Notes: generated from the sequence alone by a model not told the origin. 64,000 nt of DNA from CBDDHT01 sp965228615 (GCA_965228615.1 CBDDHT010000003.1:558001-622000); one strand, 5' to 3'. Positions 51,253-61,436 are shown, numbered from the stretch's first letter. Program-made: numbers and translations.

Positions 51253-51421
51253 CGAAACAGCACTCACACAGATACGGCACGGACAAAACGCGCGTCCCGG
51301 AAGTGCAATCGTCGCATCGATATCCGGTGACGTCTCGCCGACACTAGGCGCATATGGTAAAGGGCGCGTTAAGTCGCGTATCAATGCGGCACATTCACAC
51401 CGAAAAGAGGAGGACGTGCCC

Positions 51422-51880
51422 ATGCCGGGGCTTTACTTCGAACAGTTCGAGACGGGTCAGAGGATCGATCACGAGATCCGGCGGACTGTCACGGAAATGG
51501 ACAACACCATGTTCTCCGCCCTCACCCACAATCCGCAACCCCTGCATATCGACCATCACTTCGCCAAGACCGAGACCGAGTTCGGACGCCCCCTAGTCAA
51601 CAGCCTGTTTACGCTCGGGCTAATGATCGGCATCTCGGTCAACGACACCACCATCGGTACGACCATCGCCAATCTCGGCATGACCGACGTGAAGTTTCCG
51701 CATCCCCTGTTCCACGGCGACACGGTTCACGTGGCAACAACGGTGGTCTCGAAGCGCGAAAGCCGTTCGCGCCCGGATGCCGGGATCGTCGAGTTCAAGC
51801 ATGAAGCCTTCAACCAGGAGGATGCGCTCGTCGCGAGCTGCATCCGTCAGGCCTTCATGCGCAAAGCGCCGGAGGCTTGA
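51422..51880 (+). CDS. MaoC-type dehydratase (R-hydratase-like)
   Basis: ATG 51422, with GAGGAGG 8 bases upstream, gives 152 residues. The hot-dog-fold MaoC domain is recognised by the motif ALTHNPQPLHIDHHFAKTE, where Asp/His form the hydratase site (here N-P-x-P-x-H). FHGDTVHVATTVVSKRES follows. It hydrates or dehydrates an acyl-CoA. It is directly followed by the CoA lyase gene (no gap), a pair seen in mesaconyl-CoA/methylmalyl-CoA type pathways. The exact substrate is not certain. Confidence 0.88.
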   Translation: MPGLYFEQFETGQRIDHEIRRTVTEMDNTMFSALTHNPQPLHIDHHFAKTETEFGRPLVNSLFTLGLMIGISVNDTTIGTTIANLGMTDVKFPHPLFHGDTVHVATTVVSKRESRSRPDAGIVEFKHEAFNQEDALVASCIRQAFMRKAPEA

Positions 51881-52759
51881 ATGCGCTCGATCCTGTTTGT
51901 GCCAGGCGATAGCGATCGCAAACTCGCAAAAGCACCGGCGTCCGGTGCCGATGTGCTCGTTCTCGATCTCGAAGATGCCGTCGCGCCTGATGCGAAGCAG
52001 GCCGCGCGAGAAACAACCGCAGCATTTCTCACCGAGCATCCAGACAGAGACAAGCTGCCTCCGCTCTATGTTCGTATCAACGACCTGCAGACCGGCCTTG
52101 CCGAAGACGATCTCGACGCTGTATTGCCGGCCCGGCCTGCTGGCATCATGCTGCCAAAACCGCGCGGCGGCGGCGACGTCGCTACGCTGAGCGGACTTCT
52201 CGATACCTACGAAAATGCCGCCGGGCTGAAACCGGGCTCAATGCCCATTCTAACCATTGCCAACGAGGTCGCGAGCGCGGTCGTCAATATGGCTTCCTTT
52301 GTTGACGCGACCCCTCGTCTCCAAGGCCTTTGCTGGGGAAGTGAGGATCTTGCAACCGCCATTGGCGCCAAGGCCAATCGGGACCAAACCGGCGCTTACA
52401 TTCCGCCCCTTCTCTTTTCGCGCAACCTTTGCCTGCTGACGGCAGCATCGGCAAACGTCCATGCCATCGACACGGTTTTCACGAACTTCCGCGATTCGGC
52501 CGGCCTGGAAACCGAGGCCAGCGAAGCGGCGCGGGACGGCTTTACCGGAAAAATGGCGATCCATCCGGATCAGATCCCCATCATCAACGAGGCATTCACA
52601 CCCAACCGCGATGAGGTTGCGGAAGCTCAATTGATCGTCAACGCGTTCGAGGCAGCCCCCGGCGCCGGGGTCATCAATCTCGATGGCCGCATGATTGACC
52701 GGCCGCATCTTCAGGCGGCGAAGCGCACTCTTGAGCAAGCCAGGCTTGCCGGCCTGTAG
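51881..52759 (+). CDS. HpcH/HpaI (CitE-like) CoA ester lyase
   Basis: A 292-residue TIM-barrel lyase: RSILFVPGDSDRKLAKAPAS at the N-terminus, VLVLDLEDAVAPDAK (metal region) near residue 27, VRINDLQTG, IMLPKPRGGGD, and GFTGKMAIHPDQIPIIN near residue 220. Family members cleave malyl-CoA, citramalyl-CoA, beta-methylmalyl-CoA or citryl chains. It begins right after the MaoC stop codon, so hydration and cleavage of the same CoA thioester are likely. Converges with the flavin reductase gene. Confidence 0.88.
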   Translation: MRSILFVPGDSDRKLAKAPASGADVLVLDLEDAVAPDAKQAARETTAAFLTEHPDRDKLPPLYVRINDLQTGLAEDDLDAVLPARPAGIMLPKPRGGGDVATLSGLLDTYENAAGLKPGSMPILTIANEVASAVVNMASFVDATPRLQGLCWGSEDLATAIGAKANRDQTGAYIPPLLFSRNLCLLTAASANVHAIDTVFTNFRDSAGLETEASEAARDGFTGKMAIHPDQIPIINEAFTPNRDEVAEAQLIVNAFEAAPGAGVINLDGRMIDRPHLQAAKRTLEQARLAGL

Positions 52760-52765
52760 ATCGGA

Positions 52766-53380
52766 TCAGGCTGGCGTTTTGACGCGCGGCCGCTCAAGTG
52801 AGAACACCTCATCGACCACCGTGTAGTCCATATAGCCAAGACGGGCGATAGGCCTCAGTTTCGTGACATCGACCAGACCGTCCGCAATGGCACTATCGTC
52901 AATATGAATACCAACGACCCGGCCGATGATCATGGCGTAGGCGTCGGATGCCTCATCAATACCCGGCAGGTCGACGGTCTTGAAGTAGGTGCACTCGAAG
53001 GCGACCGGTGACTCGGCAACTCTCGGAACCTTGACCAATCGGCATGGCGCAGGAGTGAGCCCGGCGAGCGCCATCTCGTCGACACCCGGGTCTACCATGG
53101 CGGATGACTCGTTCATCTGCTCCTTCAGATCGTAGGTCGCCATCGAGCAAACGAATTCGCCGGTTGCTTCGGCATTGACCTGACTATCCTTCCGGCCTTT
53201 CGATGCGAACATCACATAGTGCGGATTGTCGCTGACGCCATTGAAGAAACTATAGGGCGCCAGATTGACGACACCGTCGACCGACACGGTCGAAATCCAA
53301 CCGATGGGCCGCGGCGATACTAGCGCCTTGAACGGGTCATGACGCAGTCCGTGTGCATTTGTTTCGGTTTCATAGAACAT
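52766..53380 (-). CDS. Flavin reductase-like (FMN-binding) protein
   Basis: A 204-residue protein of the flavin reductase-like domain family. The N-terminal FKALVSPRPIGWISTVS and the segment VNLAPYSFFNGVSDNPHYVM bind FMN. SQVNAEATGEFVCSMATYDL and ECTYFKTVDL follow. Such proteins reduce flavin for a partner oxygenase or act on small substrates. No oxygenase gene is adjacent. Single-gene transcript ending against the CoA lyase gene. Confidence 0.9.
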   Translation of the reverse strand: MFYETETNAHGLRHDPFKALVSPRPIGWISTVSVDGVVNLAPYSFFNGVSDNPHYVMFASKGRKDSQVNAEATGEFVCSMATYDLKEQMNESSAMVDPGVDEMALAGLTPAPCRLVKVPRVAESPVAFECTYFKTVDLPGIDEASDAYAMIIGRVVGIHIDDSAIADGLVDVTKLRPIARLGYMDYTVVDEVFSLERPRVKTPA

Positions 53381-53666
53381 GCGAGGCTCCCCGGCCGGCT
53401 GGCATTGAACACAACTTTCTTTTCCCTATCCCATAGATCGGGGCAGAACAATCATCTGCAAAATGCCATCCGCGCATGAATGGGCGCAGATCCGTGGGCT
53501 TTTGTGAGTCCACGACCTAGACCGACGCGCAACCTCGCACTATTCTGCGAATGCGATTCTCCGGGCCGCCTGAAACGGCGACGACCCGTGTTCTGCCAGC
53601 GTATTTGACTTGGCCGGCCTTCGAACGCGACGCAAACTTCAGTTTGACCAGGAATGGCACTTCGAT

Positions 53667-55337
53667 ATGCGACGCATGCCTCAACTCTGTACTGCAATTG
53701 CGCTAGCCGCGACCACGGCGCTCGCCGCGACGCCTGCGCATTCCCAGAGTGCCAAGCCCAATGTCGTGGTGATTCTCGATTCCTCACGCAGCATGTGGGG
53801 ACAGATCGACGGCATCAATAAGGTCGTCAGCGCCCGTACCGTGCTCGGACAGATCGCCAAGGATTATGCCGACAAGACACGGCTCGGCCTTGTCGCCTAT
53901 GGCCATCGCCAGTCTGCCGGCTGCACCGATATTGAAGTTGTCCTGCCCCTGGCGAGCTATACGCCCAAGCGCATCGCAAAGGTTGTGAAAGGCATCAAAC
54001 CGAAAGGATCGACACCGATTGCAGACTCGATGGTCCGCGCGGCCAAGGCGGCAGATTATACGAAGAAGAAGGCAACGCTCGTTCTCCTGGCCGATGGGTT
54101 GGACAATTGCAAAGGCGACCCCTGCGCAACCGCGACAAAGTTGAGGAAATCCGGCAAGAACCTGAAGATTCACGTGGTCGCGTTCGACCGCAAGACCAAG
54201 ACGAAGCTTGAATCACTCAGTTGCGTGGCGGAAAACGCGGGAGGCACCTTCGCATCGGCAACAAGCGAAGCGCAGTTGAAGAAGGCCATGGAAGCCGTGA
54301 TGGCCGCGGCAACCAAACCGGCCATGATCAAGCCTGCGGAAATCGCTACCGATCAACCATCCCTTCGGCAATCACAGGAGCTTGCGGCGGTAGAAGGGAA
54401 CCCGGCCGATCAAGCAGTCGATCTCACCACAACAGGTGCAATCCCAAGTCTTGGTCTTCCAGTGCCGTCGCCTTTAAGGTCCCAGCTGGTCGAACCAGCC
54501 GTTGACAAGAAAACCGAACCGGCTGCAGCCGCGCCGTCGGTTGAACAGGACAATGCTGCAACGCTGAACGATGCGCCGGTCCCGATTTCTCTGCGGGCGC
54601 TTCTCACAGATGCCGGACCGGAAATAAAGGCCGGTCTCGTCTGGCGCATTTTCAGAGACAAGCCGAATGCACAAGGCCGGTACGATCTTGTCAGCACCCA
54701 CCGGGAGGCCAGCCCCACAGCAGCCCTTTCGCCGGGTGCCTATCTGATCAATGCCGCTTACGGCCTCTCACACATCACCAAGAAAATGACCGTGCTGTCG
54801 AGTGTCCCCATCAGCGAAACGCTGGTTCTGAATGCGGGCGGCCTGCGGCTTGCGTCAGTACTGGCAAATGGCGAACCGATTACACCGAACAGCGTGCGTT
54901 ATGACGTTTTCGAGGACGAGACGGATCAATTCGGCAATCGCGACAAGATCCTTGGCGATGCAAAACCAGGATTGATCATCCGCCTCAATGCCGGCGTCTA
55001 CCACATCATCAGCGTCTACGGCGATGCCAACGCCGTGGTGCGCGCGGACGTGACGGTAGAACCAGGTAAGTTGACAGAAGCCACGATCAATCACTCGGCG
55101 GCACGGGCGACGTTCAAACTGGTGGTTCAGCCAGGCGGCGAAGCACTGCCTGATACCCAATGGAACATTCTCACGCCAGGCGGCGACGTCGTGAAGGAAA
55201 GTGCCGGCGCGCTGCCGAGCCATATCCTTGCAGCCGGGAGCTACACGGTTCTTGCAAGGCACAAGGGCAAGAACTATTCGCGGGAATTCAAACTGGATAT
55301 CGGCGAGGATCGCCAAATCGAGGTTGTGATCCGCTGA
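53667..55337 (+). CDS. Exported von Willebrand factor type A domain protein
   Basis: ATG 53667 (MRRMPQLCTAIALAATTALA, cleavage after AHS) gives 556 residues with a Sec signal peptide. The VWA domain (about 30-215) has a complete MIDAS metal site: DSSRSMWG, KGSTPIAD and LLADGLDNC. The rest (about 270-556) contains repeated beta-rich segments (LRALLTDAGPEIKAGLVWRI, LNAGGLRLASVLANGEPI, ATFKLVVQPGGEALPDTQW) that look like tandem domains. Function is unknown; adhesion or assembly at the envelope is plausible. Directly convergent with the NamZ-like gene. Confidence 0.87.
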   Translation: MRRMPQLCTAIALAATTALAATPAHSQSAKPNVVVILDSSRSMWGQIDGINKVVSARTVLGQIAKDYADKTRLGLVAYGHRQSAGCTDIEVVLPLASYTPKRIAKVVKGIKPKGSTPIADSMVRAAKAADYTKKKATLVLLADGLDNCKGDPCATATKLRKSGKNLKIHVVAFDRKTKTKLESLSCVAENAGGTFASATSEAQLKKAMEAVMAAATKPAMIKPAEIATDQPSLRQSQELAAVEGNPADQAVDLTTTGAIPSLGLPVPSPLRSQLVEPAVDKKTEPAAAAPSVEQDNAATLNDAPVPISLRALLTDAGPEIKAGLVWRIFRDKPNAQGRYDLVSTHREASPTAALSPGAYLINAAYGLSHITKKMTVLSSVPISETLVLNAGGLRLASVLANGEPITPNSVRYDVFEDETDQFGNRDKILGDAKPGLIIRLNAGVYHIISVYGDANAVVRADVTVEPGKLTEATINHSAARATFKLVVQPGGEALPDTQWNILTPGGDVVKESAGALPSHILAAGSYTVLARHKGKNYSREFKLDIGEDRQIEVVIR

Positions 55338-56540
55338 TCAGTAAATGAGATGCGGGCTGCGGGACTGCGCCCATGCAGCTTCGTCGGCCAACAGGCGCTG
55401 ATCGAAGTCTCCCGGTGTGGAGGCAGGATCATCGACCCATTCGCGAAGGAAAGACCCTCCGCTCAGCAGGTCGATCGCCAGCCTTTCAGTCTCGTACTCA
55501 TAGTGAAAATCTCGCCAGATCTCATAGTCGGGATGCTCTAGGCGAACAGCCTTGAGCAACAGCGCCGAGATGCGATAAGGGCGGAACGCCCCATGGTCGT
55601 ACGCAACACCATCTGTATGCATCTGGAGTCCGGAACACAGTTTGCCGACATGCTTGTGGAAGGTCGGCTCAAAGAAGCACGGCCTCAGCGACACGCCCTG
55701 CAACCAGTCAGATGCCAGATGCTCCATACGCGCCAGAATACGTTCGAAGTCGATATCGGATGCTCCGATCACCTCAAGCGATACCGTGGTACCGCGCCCT
55801 TCGGACAGTGTCGTTCCCTCGAAGAGAACGGTTCCAGGGAAACAGCGCGCCATGTTCAGGCTTGATGCGTTCGGACTTGGATTGACCCAGGAGAGAACCC
55901 CCACCGGCCATCCATATCCTGGTCCGACATCCGGGTCGTAGCCTTCCATCGGCACAATCGACAGATCCACGTCCAGCGCCTTGAGGTCCACAAACCATTT
56001 GGCGAGCTCGGCAAATGTCAGGCCGTGCCGCATGATCAATGGGCCGGCGCCGACAAAGCTCTCCCATCCCTCTTCCAGGATCGTGCCTTCGATCGGGCGG
56101 CCGGCCGGGTTTGGGCGGTCGAGGATATGGATGCTCTTGCCGTGCCACGCGCAGGCCTCAAGCAAATAGAACAGGGTCGTCACATAGGTATAGATTCGGG
56201 TGCCGATGTCCTGGAGATCGACGACAAGCACATCGAAGGCCTGCATCATTTCGTCGGTCGGAGAGCGGACATCGCCATAGAGGCTGAAGACAGGAATGCC
56301 ATGCTTCGGATCCGCATAGGTCTCCGTCTCGACCATATTGTCCTGCTTGTCTCCGCGCATGCCGTGCTGCGGACCGAATGCGGCTGCCAGGTTCACATCC
56401 GACAGTTCGGCAACCGCATCGAGCGTATGGCGCATATCGCTGGTTACCGAAGCCGCATGTCCGAGGAGCGCCACACGGCGACCGGCAAGCGCCTTGCGAT
56501 GCTCTTCCGACGCCAGAAAGCCGTCTATTCCAAGCTTCAT
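55338..56540 (-). CDS. DUF1343 protein, exo-beta-N-acetylmuramidase NamZ-like
   Basis: A 400-residue DUF1343 protein: LGIDGFLA, VALLGHAASVTSD, AAAFGPQHGMRGDKQD (near residue 57), VVDLQDIGTRIYTYVTTL (near residue 107) and ILDRPNPAGR. The characterised relative NamZ removes terminal MurNAc from peptidoglycan fragments. No signal peptide is seen at the ATG, so it would be cytoplasmic unless exported otherwise. The gene starts immediately after the VWA stop on the other strand (no space). Confidence 0.88.
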   Translation of the reverse strand: MKLGIDGFLASEEHRKALAGRRVALLGHAASVTSDMRHTLDAVAELSDVNLAAAFGPQHGMRGDKQDNMVETETYADPKHGIPVFSLYGDVRSPTDEMMQAFDVLVVDLQDIGTRIYTYVTTLFYLLEACAWHGKSIHILDRPNPAGRPIEGTILEEGWESFVGAGPLIMRHGLTFAELAKWFVDLKALDVDLSIVPMEGYDPDVGPGYGWPVGVLSWVNPSPNASSLNMARCFPGTVLFEGTTLSEGRGTTVSLEVIGASDIDFERILARMEHLASDWLQGVSLRPCFFEPTFHKHVGKLCSGLQMHTDGVAYDHGAFRPYRISALLLKAVRLEHPDYEIWRDFHYEYETERLAIDLLSGGSFLREWVDDPASTPGDFDQRLLADEAAWAQSRSPHLIY

Positions 56541-56906
56541 CGTGGGATCTTGACCAGATTATTGAGAATGCCGCGTGGATGCGGTGTGATAGGCGGTCGG
56601 CGTGGCGGTTGTCCAGTCTATCCGTGATCGCGATGCCAGCCAACAACCCGCCTTCGGCGAAGCAACCGGAAGTTGTAAAAAACACTCCCGCACCGGTAGT
56701 ATACAGTAAATCTAAACCAATCTAAAGTTGCAACACCTGGAATTATTCCAAAAAACAGCCAAATTGCACACTATTTGAGCTAAAATTCTTTACCCTACCG
56801 TAAAGGATACATATCAGATTGAACGCTTCATGGTGCCGAAATATTCACCCCTTATCGTTTATCATCACATGATGTGGCGAATCCTTGTTTTGCGCAGGCA
56901 AAGGCA
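56541..56906. other. AT-rich regulatory region upstream of the DUF2336 gene
   Basis: No gene is seen. The DNA is much richer in A/T than the surroundings between about 56690 and 56870 and contains a perfect 6-bp inverted repeat at 56788-56805 (CTTTAC-6-GTAAAG), a possible operator. A GTG at 56874 is in frame with the next gene but lacks a ribosome site. Confidence 0.5.
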
Positions 56907-58079
56907 ATGGCTGACCAGCTGGAGATTCTGAAAGAACTCGCCGATCTTGCCCATGGCCAGATGTCGGACAACGATCGGCGCGATCTGCTGCGCCGTGTGT
57001 CCGACGTCTTTCTGATGTCTCCGGATGCCTACTCCGACAAGCAATCTCGCTACTTTGGCGACATCATGGAATCGCTCGCCTACGACATGGAAATCGAGAT
57101 GCGGGAGGAACTAGCCCGGCGCATGGCCGACGCAGCCCATCTCCCACATGCACTGGCAAAGCGCCTTGCCAGCGATGAGATTTCTGTTGCCGGCCCCATG
57201 CTTGCCGAAAGTCCGGTCCTCAGTGAAGAGGATCTCATCGAGGTATCCCAAGGCGGAAGCCAGGACCATTTGATTGCGATCACCAAACGAACCGATATCG
57301 GTTCACGCCTCTCCGCAGCACTTGTCCATCATGGTAGCGACATGGTGGTCGATCATCTGGTCCGGAACGACTCGGCCAGTATTGCTGACGAGACACTCAA
57401 GAAGGTTGCCGCCCGCGCCACGCAGTCAGAGAAACTGCAGTCAGCGTTGATCGATCGCCATGCCGTACCGCGTCAGATTCTGCTCGACATGGTCGACCAC
57501 GTGTCCGAGCGCCTCCGCCAGTCTCTCGTCGAGCAATTGTCGACATCGGAGACGGATGCGCTCGACGATATTGTCGGCAAGATGAAGTCCAGGATCGAGA
57601 CACAGGATATAACCCCAACCGAACGCGACATCGAGGAACTCGTCCGCACGGAAGCACTCAATGAACAGATGCTTCTGAAATTCGTCTTTGACGAGAGGCC
57701 GATGGAATTTCGCCTCGCCATCGGCGCCTATCTCGACATTGAACAACACACCGTCGGCCGCATTCTGTCGGACGAGACAGGCCGGGCCCTGGCGGTCGCC
57801 TGCAGGGCAGCGGGTCTGAGCCCCGGCGCCTTCAAGGAAATCGCACTCTGCAAGATGAGCAGCATTCCGTCGGACGCACGCACCGTCATGCCTCTGGTTC
57901 GTATCTATCAACGACTGTCCGTGGCAAATGCCCAACGTGCCATGCGCTACTGGCGCACACGCAATTTCATCGGGCGATCCGGCAAGGAGCGACGGAGCGG
58001 GATCGACACGCGGTCGAAGGCAGAAAAGCTGCGCGTTGGCGATCGCCGATCGGGCCGCGACAGGCGCCGCGCGCTTTAG
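56907..58079 (+). CDS. DUF2336 domain protein
   Basis: ATG 56907, with AAAGG upstream, gives 390 residues. The protein is almost wholly helical with leucine/alanine repeats (MADQLEILKELADLAHGQMS, LVEQLSTSETDAL) and matches DUF2336, an alphaproteobacterial family of HEAT-like repeat proteins of unknown function. The C-terminal 45 residues are strongly basic (GKERRSGIDTRSKAEKL, DRRSGRDRR), a tail like those next to PilZ or nucleic-acid binding proteins. Cytoplasmic. Its stop overlaps the thrS stop by 4 bases, the two being convergent. Confidence 0.85.
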   Translation: MADQLEILKELADLAHGQMSDNDRRDLLRRVSDVFLMSPDAYSDKQSRYFGDIMESLAYDMEIEMREELARRMADAAHLPHALAKRLASDEISVAGPMLAESPVLSEEDLIEVSQGGSQDHLIAITKRTDIGSRLSAALVHHGSDMVVDHLVRNDSASIADETLKKVAARATQSEKLQSALIDRHAVPRQILLDMVDHVSERLRQSLVEQLSTSETDALDDIVGKMKSRIETQDITPTERDIEELVRTEALNEQMLLKFVFDERPMEFRLAIGAYLDIEQHTVGRILSDETGRALAVACRAAGLSPGAFKEIALCKMSSIPSDARTVMPLVRIYQRLSVANAQRAMRYWRTRNFIGRSGKERRSGIDTRSKAEKLRVGDRRSGRDRRRAL

Positions 58080-60019
58080 CCCGCCAGAGTAGCCGTATCG
58101 TCGCCGGCATCCGGAGGCACCGCTTCACCAAGCACCGCAGCGATCGCCTCATCAAGCGGCAGCACCTGCTGATCCTTCGAGCCAAGCCGGCGGATCGAGA
58201 CGGTTCCCTCGTCCGCTTCGCGTTTGCCGCAGACGAACATCACCGGCACCTTGGTCACGGAGTGCTCGCGGACCTTATAGTTGATCTTCTCATTGCGAAG
58301 ATCGATTTCCGTGCGAAGGCCGGCGCGCTCAAGGGCCTGACGAACCTCGCCGGCATAGTCGTCGGCATCGGAGACGATGGTCGCGACGACAACCTGAGTC
58401 GGGGCAAGCCAAAGCGGCAATTTGCCTGCATAGTTCTCGATCAGGATACCGGCGAAACGTTCGAGAGAGCCGAACATGGCCCGGTGCAACATGACGGGGC
58501 GATATTTCTCGCCGTCCTGGCCGATATAGAAGGCATCGAGACGTTCCGGCAAATTGAAATCCACCTGCAGGGTGCCGCACTGCCAGTCGCGCCCGATGGC
58601 ATCGCGCAGCACATATTCGAGCTTGGGTCCGTAAAAAGCCCCTTCACCCGGATTGAGTTCGAAATCGGCACCGGCGGCATTGATGGCCACACGAAGCGCT
58701 TCCTCGGCCTTGTCCCAGACCTCGTCGGAGCCGACGCGTTTTTCCGGCCTGTCGGAGAACTTGATCAACACATCCTCGAAGCCGAAGTCGCGATAGATCG
58801 ATAGAATCAGATCGTTGACCTTCACGCACTCCTCGGTGATCTGCTCATTGGTACAAAAAATGTGCGCGTCATCCTGGGTGAAATGGCGCACACGCAGAAG
58901 CCCGTGCAGCGCGCCCGACGGCTCATAACGATGCACCTTGCCGAACTCGGAAATCTTGATCGGCAGCTCGCGATAGCTCTTCAGCCCATGTTTGAAGATC
59001 TGAACATGCCCAGGACAGTTCATCGGCTTGCAGCAATAGACACGCTCGTCCGGCGTCTCTGTCGTGAACATGTTCTCGCCGAACTTCTCCCAATGGCCCG
59101 AACGCTCCCACAAGGAACGCTCCATCATGTCGGGAGAATTCACTTCGAGATAACCGGCTTCATCCTGACGGCGGCGCATATAGTTGATCAGCGCCTGGAA
59201 AACGTTCCACCCCTTGGCGTGCCAGAAGACGGAGCCCGGCGCTTCTTCCTGGAAATGGAACAGATCCATCTCGCGTCCAAGACGGCGATGATCGCGCTTT
59301 TCTGCTTCCTCAAGTTGCAGCAGATACGCCTTGAGTTCCTTCTCCGAGCCCCACGCCGTTCCGTAGATCCGCTGTAGCATGGGATTGTTGGAGTCGCCGC
59401 GCCAATAGGCTCCGGCGATTTTCAGGAGCTTGAACCCGTTACCCACCTTGCCAGTGGACGGCATATGCGGCCCGCGGCACAGATCCAGCCAATCACCCTG
59501 TTTGTAGATGCGCACATCCTCGCCTTCAGGGATCGCGTCCACCAGCTCGACTTTGTAGTGCTCGCCTTTTGCAGCGAAATGCTCTTTGGTCTGCTCCCGG
59601 CTCCAAACTTCCCGCGTAAAGGGCGCGTTGCGCTGAATGATCTCGCGCATTTTGGCTTCGATCTTTGGGAAGTCGTCTGGGGTGAACGGCTCCTCCCGGG
59701 CGAAGTCGTAGTAGAATCCATTCTCGATCACCGGGCCGATGGTGACCTGGGTGCCGGGATAGAGTTCCTGGACGGCCTCGGCCATCACATGAGCCGCATC
59801 GTGCCGGATCAGTTCGAGCGCGGCGTCATCGTCACGCGTAACGATCTCGATCTTGGCATCGTTCTCGATTGGCCGAGACAGATCGGTGAGATCGCCATCA
59901 AGGCGCACAGCAACTGCTTTTTTGGATAGAGATTTCGAGATCGACACGGCAACGTCGCCGCCGGTTGCGCCGTCGTCGAAGTCACGGGAAGATCCATCGG
60001 GAAACGTCAGGGAAACCAT
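58076..60019 (-). CDS. thrS: Threonyl-tRNA synthetase
   Basis: A 647-residue class II synthetase with the full domain set: TGS domain (about 1-60), editing domain with HDAAHVMAEAVQELYPGTQV (near residue 70), the catalytic core with its zinc-binding residues in CCKPMNCPGHVQIF (near 325), and motif 3 HRAMFGSLERFAGILIE near residue 505. A C-terminal anticodon-binding domain (LWLAPTQVVVATI onward) follows. It charges tRNA-Thr. The 131-base spacer to yidD shows no T-box or leader that I can recognise. Confidence 0.96.
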   Translation of the reverse strand: MVSLTFPDGSSRDFDDGATGGDVAVSISKSLSKKAVAVRLDGDLTDLSRPIENDAKIEIVTRDDDAALELIRHDAAHVMAEAVQELYPGTQVTIGPVIENGFYYDFAREEPFTPDDFPKIEAKMREIIQRNAPFTREVWSREQTKEHFAAKGEHYKVELVDAIPEGEDVRIYKQGDWLDLCRGPHMPSTGKVGNGFKLLKIAGAYWRGDSNNPMLQRIYGTAWGSEKELKAYLLQLEEAEKRDHRRLGREMDLFHFQEEAPGSVFWHAKGWNVFQALINYMRRRQDEAGYLEVNSPDMMERSLWERSGHWEKFGENMFTTETPDERVYCCKPMNCPGHVQIFKHGLKSYRELPIKISEFGKVHRYEPSGALHGLLRVRHFTQDDAHIFCTNEQITEECVKVNDLILSIYRDFGFEDVLIKFSDRPEKRVGSDEVWDKAEEALRVAINAAGADFELNPGEGAFYGPKLEYVLRDAIGRDWQCGTLQVDFNLPERLDAFYIGQDGEKYRPVMLHRAMFGSLERFAGILIENYAGKLPLWLAPTQVVVATIVSDADDYAGEVRQALERAGLRTEIDLRNEKINYKVREHSVTKVPVMFVCGKREADEGTVSIRRLGSKDQQVLPLDEAIAAVLGEAVPPDAGDDTATLAG

Positions 60020-60150
60020 GGCTGACTCCTCTCACTCTCTGCAAACCACGCAGGTAAGACGGATGGTTGCGATACGATTCGCAACCGTTGTGAAGATGCC
60101 AGCTATTTGGCTGTCTGACAGGCCAGTGTCAAGACGCGGAACAACGGGGA

Positions 60151-60486
60151 TTAGCCCAAATCGCTGCAATCTCGGGAATTGCGAGGAACGCTCCACTGTC
60201 CATAGCGCCACGGCGCATACCATGGGTGACGAACAGCCTTTAGGTCTGGGGCTGGGTCGTAACCGGAGCTGCCCCACGGATTGCATCGCAAGAGTCGCGC
60301 AAGCGTCAGCCAACCGCCTTTCCATGCACCATTCCGATCAATGGCGTCGTCGGCATATTCCGAGCAGGTCGGCAGATGGCGGCAGTTCCAGCCGACGAAA
60401 GGCGACAGTGTGTAGCGATAGAGCCGAATCGGCGCTTTGAGGACGGCCTTTGCAAACGCTTCGCCCAAATGGCCGGCCGACCTCAT
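60151..60486 (-). CDS. yidD: Membrane protein insertion efficiency factor YidD
   Basis: A 111-residue YidD: LKAPIRLYRYTLSPFVGWNC, RHLPTCSEYADDAI, and WLTLARLLRCNPWGSSGYDP, with the three conserved cysteines. The family aids insertion of membrane proteins by YidC. Its ATG overlaps the ornithine cyclodeaminase-like gene by 4 bases. Not beside rnpA/yidC here, as is usual for Hyphomicrobiales. Confidence 0.93.
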   Translation of the reverse strand: MRSAGHLGEAFAKAVLKAPIRLYRYTLSPFVGWNCRHLPTCSEYADDAIDRNGAWKGGWLTLARLLRCNPWGSSGYDPAPDLKAVRHPWYAPWRYGQWSVPRNSRDCSDLG

Positions 60487-61424
60487 AATGCTGCACCGGC
60501 ATCAAGTGCTGCCAGAACAGCCTCAGCGGTCATCAGGTCCAGATGGGCACCGCCGGCATTCTTAAAGAGTGTAATGTCGTCAGTGTTGGTTCGGCCCTCG
60601 CACCCGGCAGCAAGATCATAGAGATCGCCAAGCACATCCGTTTTTTCGATGATACCGTTGGCGACCGGCGTGAGAATATCCCCAACACCGGCAAAAGCGG
60701 ACGCCCGACTGTCGACGAAGATCCTGGATTTCGTGACGGCATCGTCATCGGCTTCCCGCATTTCCGGCGTCCAGCCGCCGACGAGATCGAGATGGGTTCC
60801 CGGGGATAACCAGGCGCCTTTGATGACAGGTTCCTTTGCCATCGTCGCGGTCGAGATAATATCGGCCGATCCCGCTGCAGCGGCCAGATCCGTCACGACG
60901 TCGGCCGCGATACCGTCCGCCAGGAGATCGCCGGCAAGCTTTGCCGCTCCTGCCGGCGACCGGTTCCAGACGAGAATTGTCTCGAGACTGGGCCTTACAC
61001 TGAGATGAGCCCGAACGAGCCATGGCGCCATACGGCCGGCGCCGACCATGAGAAGCGTTCTTGCATCGGATCGCGCCAGGAGCTTTGCGCCAAGCCCTGA
61101 GTCGGCGGATGTCTTCCAATATGTGAGTGCCGTCCCATCCAGCATACCTCTTGGCGCGCCGGTGGTACCGTCGAACAGAACAAAAACGGCTTGAATCGAA
61201 GGCAGGCCCGAGCGCTCTTCATTTCCCGGTACCACTGTAATCAGCTTGCTACCGAAGGCCTGTCCGGGCGCACCCGTCGAGCGAATGAAAAACTTGGCGG
61301 AGGCGTCGCCGATAATCGTTTCATCGACCGGTGTCGGAGGAAGGCGATGACCGTCTTCCAGAGCTGCAATCAGCTTTTCGAATGTCAGGGCTTCGTCAAT
61401 CTCTTCGCCCGTAACGAAACGCAT
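60483..61424 (-). CDS. Ornithine cyclodeaminase / mu-crystallin family protein
   Basis: A 313-residue NAD(P)-binding protein. It has the family features AKFFIRSTGAPGQAFGSKLI, LVDGTALTYWKTSAD-type segment (MLDGTALTYWKTSADSGLGA), the nucleotide-binding VGAGRMAPWLVRAHLSVRP near residue 127, and VDLVGGWTPEMREAD-type segment near 215. Members include ornithine cyclodeaminase, alanine dehydrogenase and ketimine reductases; the substrate is open. In the same operon as the NifU-like and YidD genes. Confidence 0.88.
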   Translation of the reverse strand: MRFVTGEEIDEALTFEKLIAALEDGHRLPPTPVDETIIGDASAKFFIRSTGAPGQAFGSKLITVVPGNEERSGLPSIQAVFVLFDGTTGAPRGMLDGTALTYWKTSADSGLGAKLLARSDARTLLMVGAGRMAPWLVRAHLSVRPSLETILVWNRSPAGAAKLAGDLLADGIAADVVTDLAAAAGSADIISTATMAKEPVIKGAWLSPGTHLDLVGGWTPEMREADDDAVTKSRIFVDSRASAFAGVGDILTPVANGIIEKTDVLGDLYDLAAGCEGRTNTDDITLFKNAGGAHLDLMTAEAVLAALDAGAAL

Positions 61425-61436
61425 GCCGGATTTGCC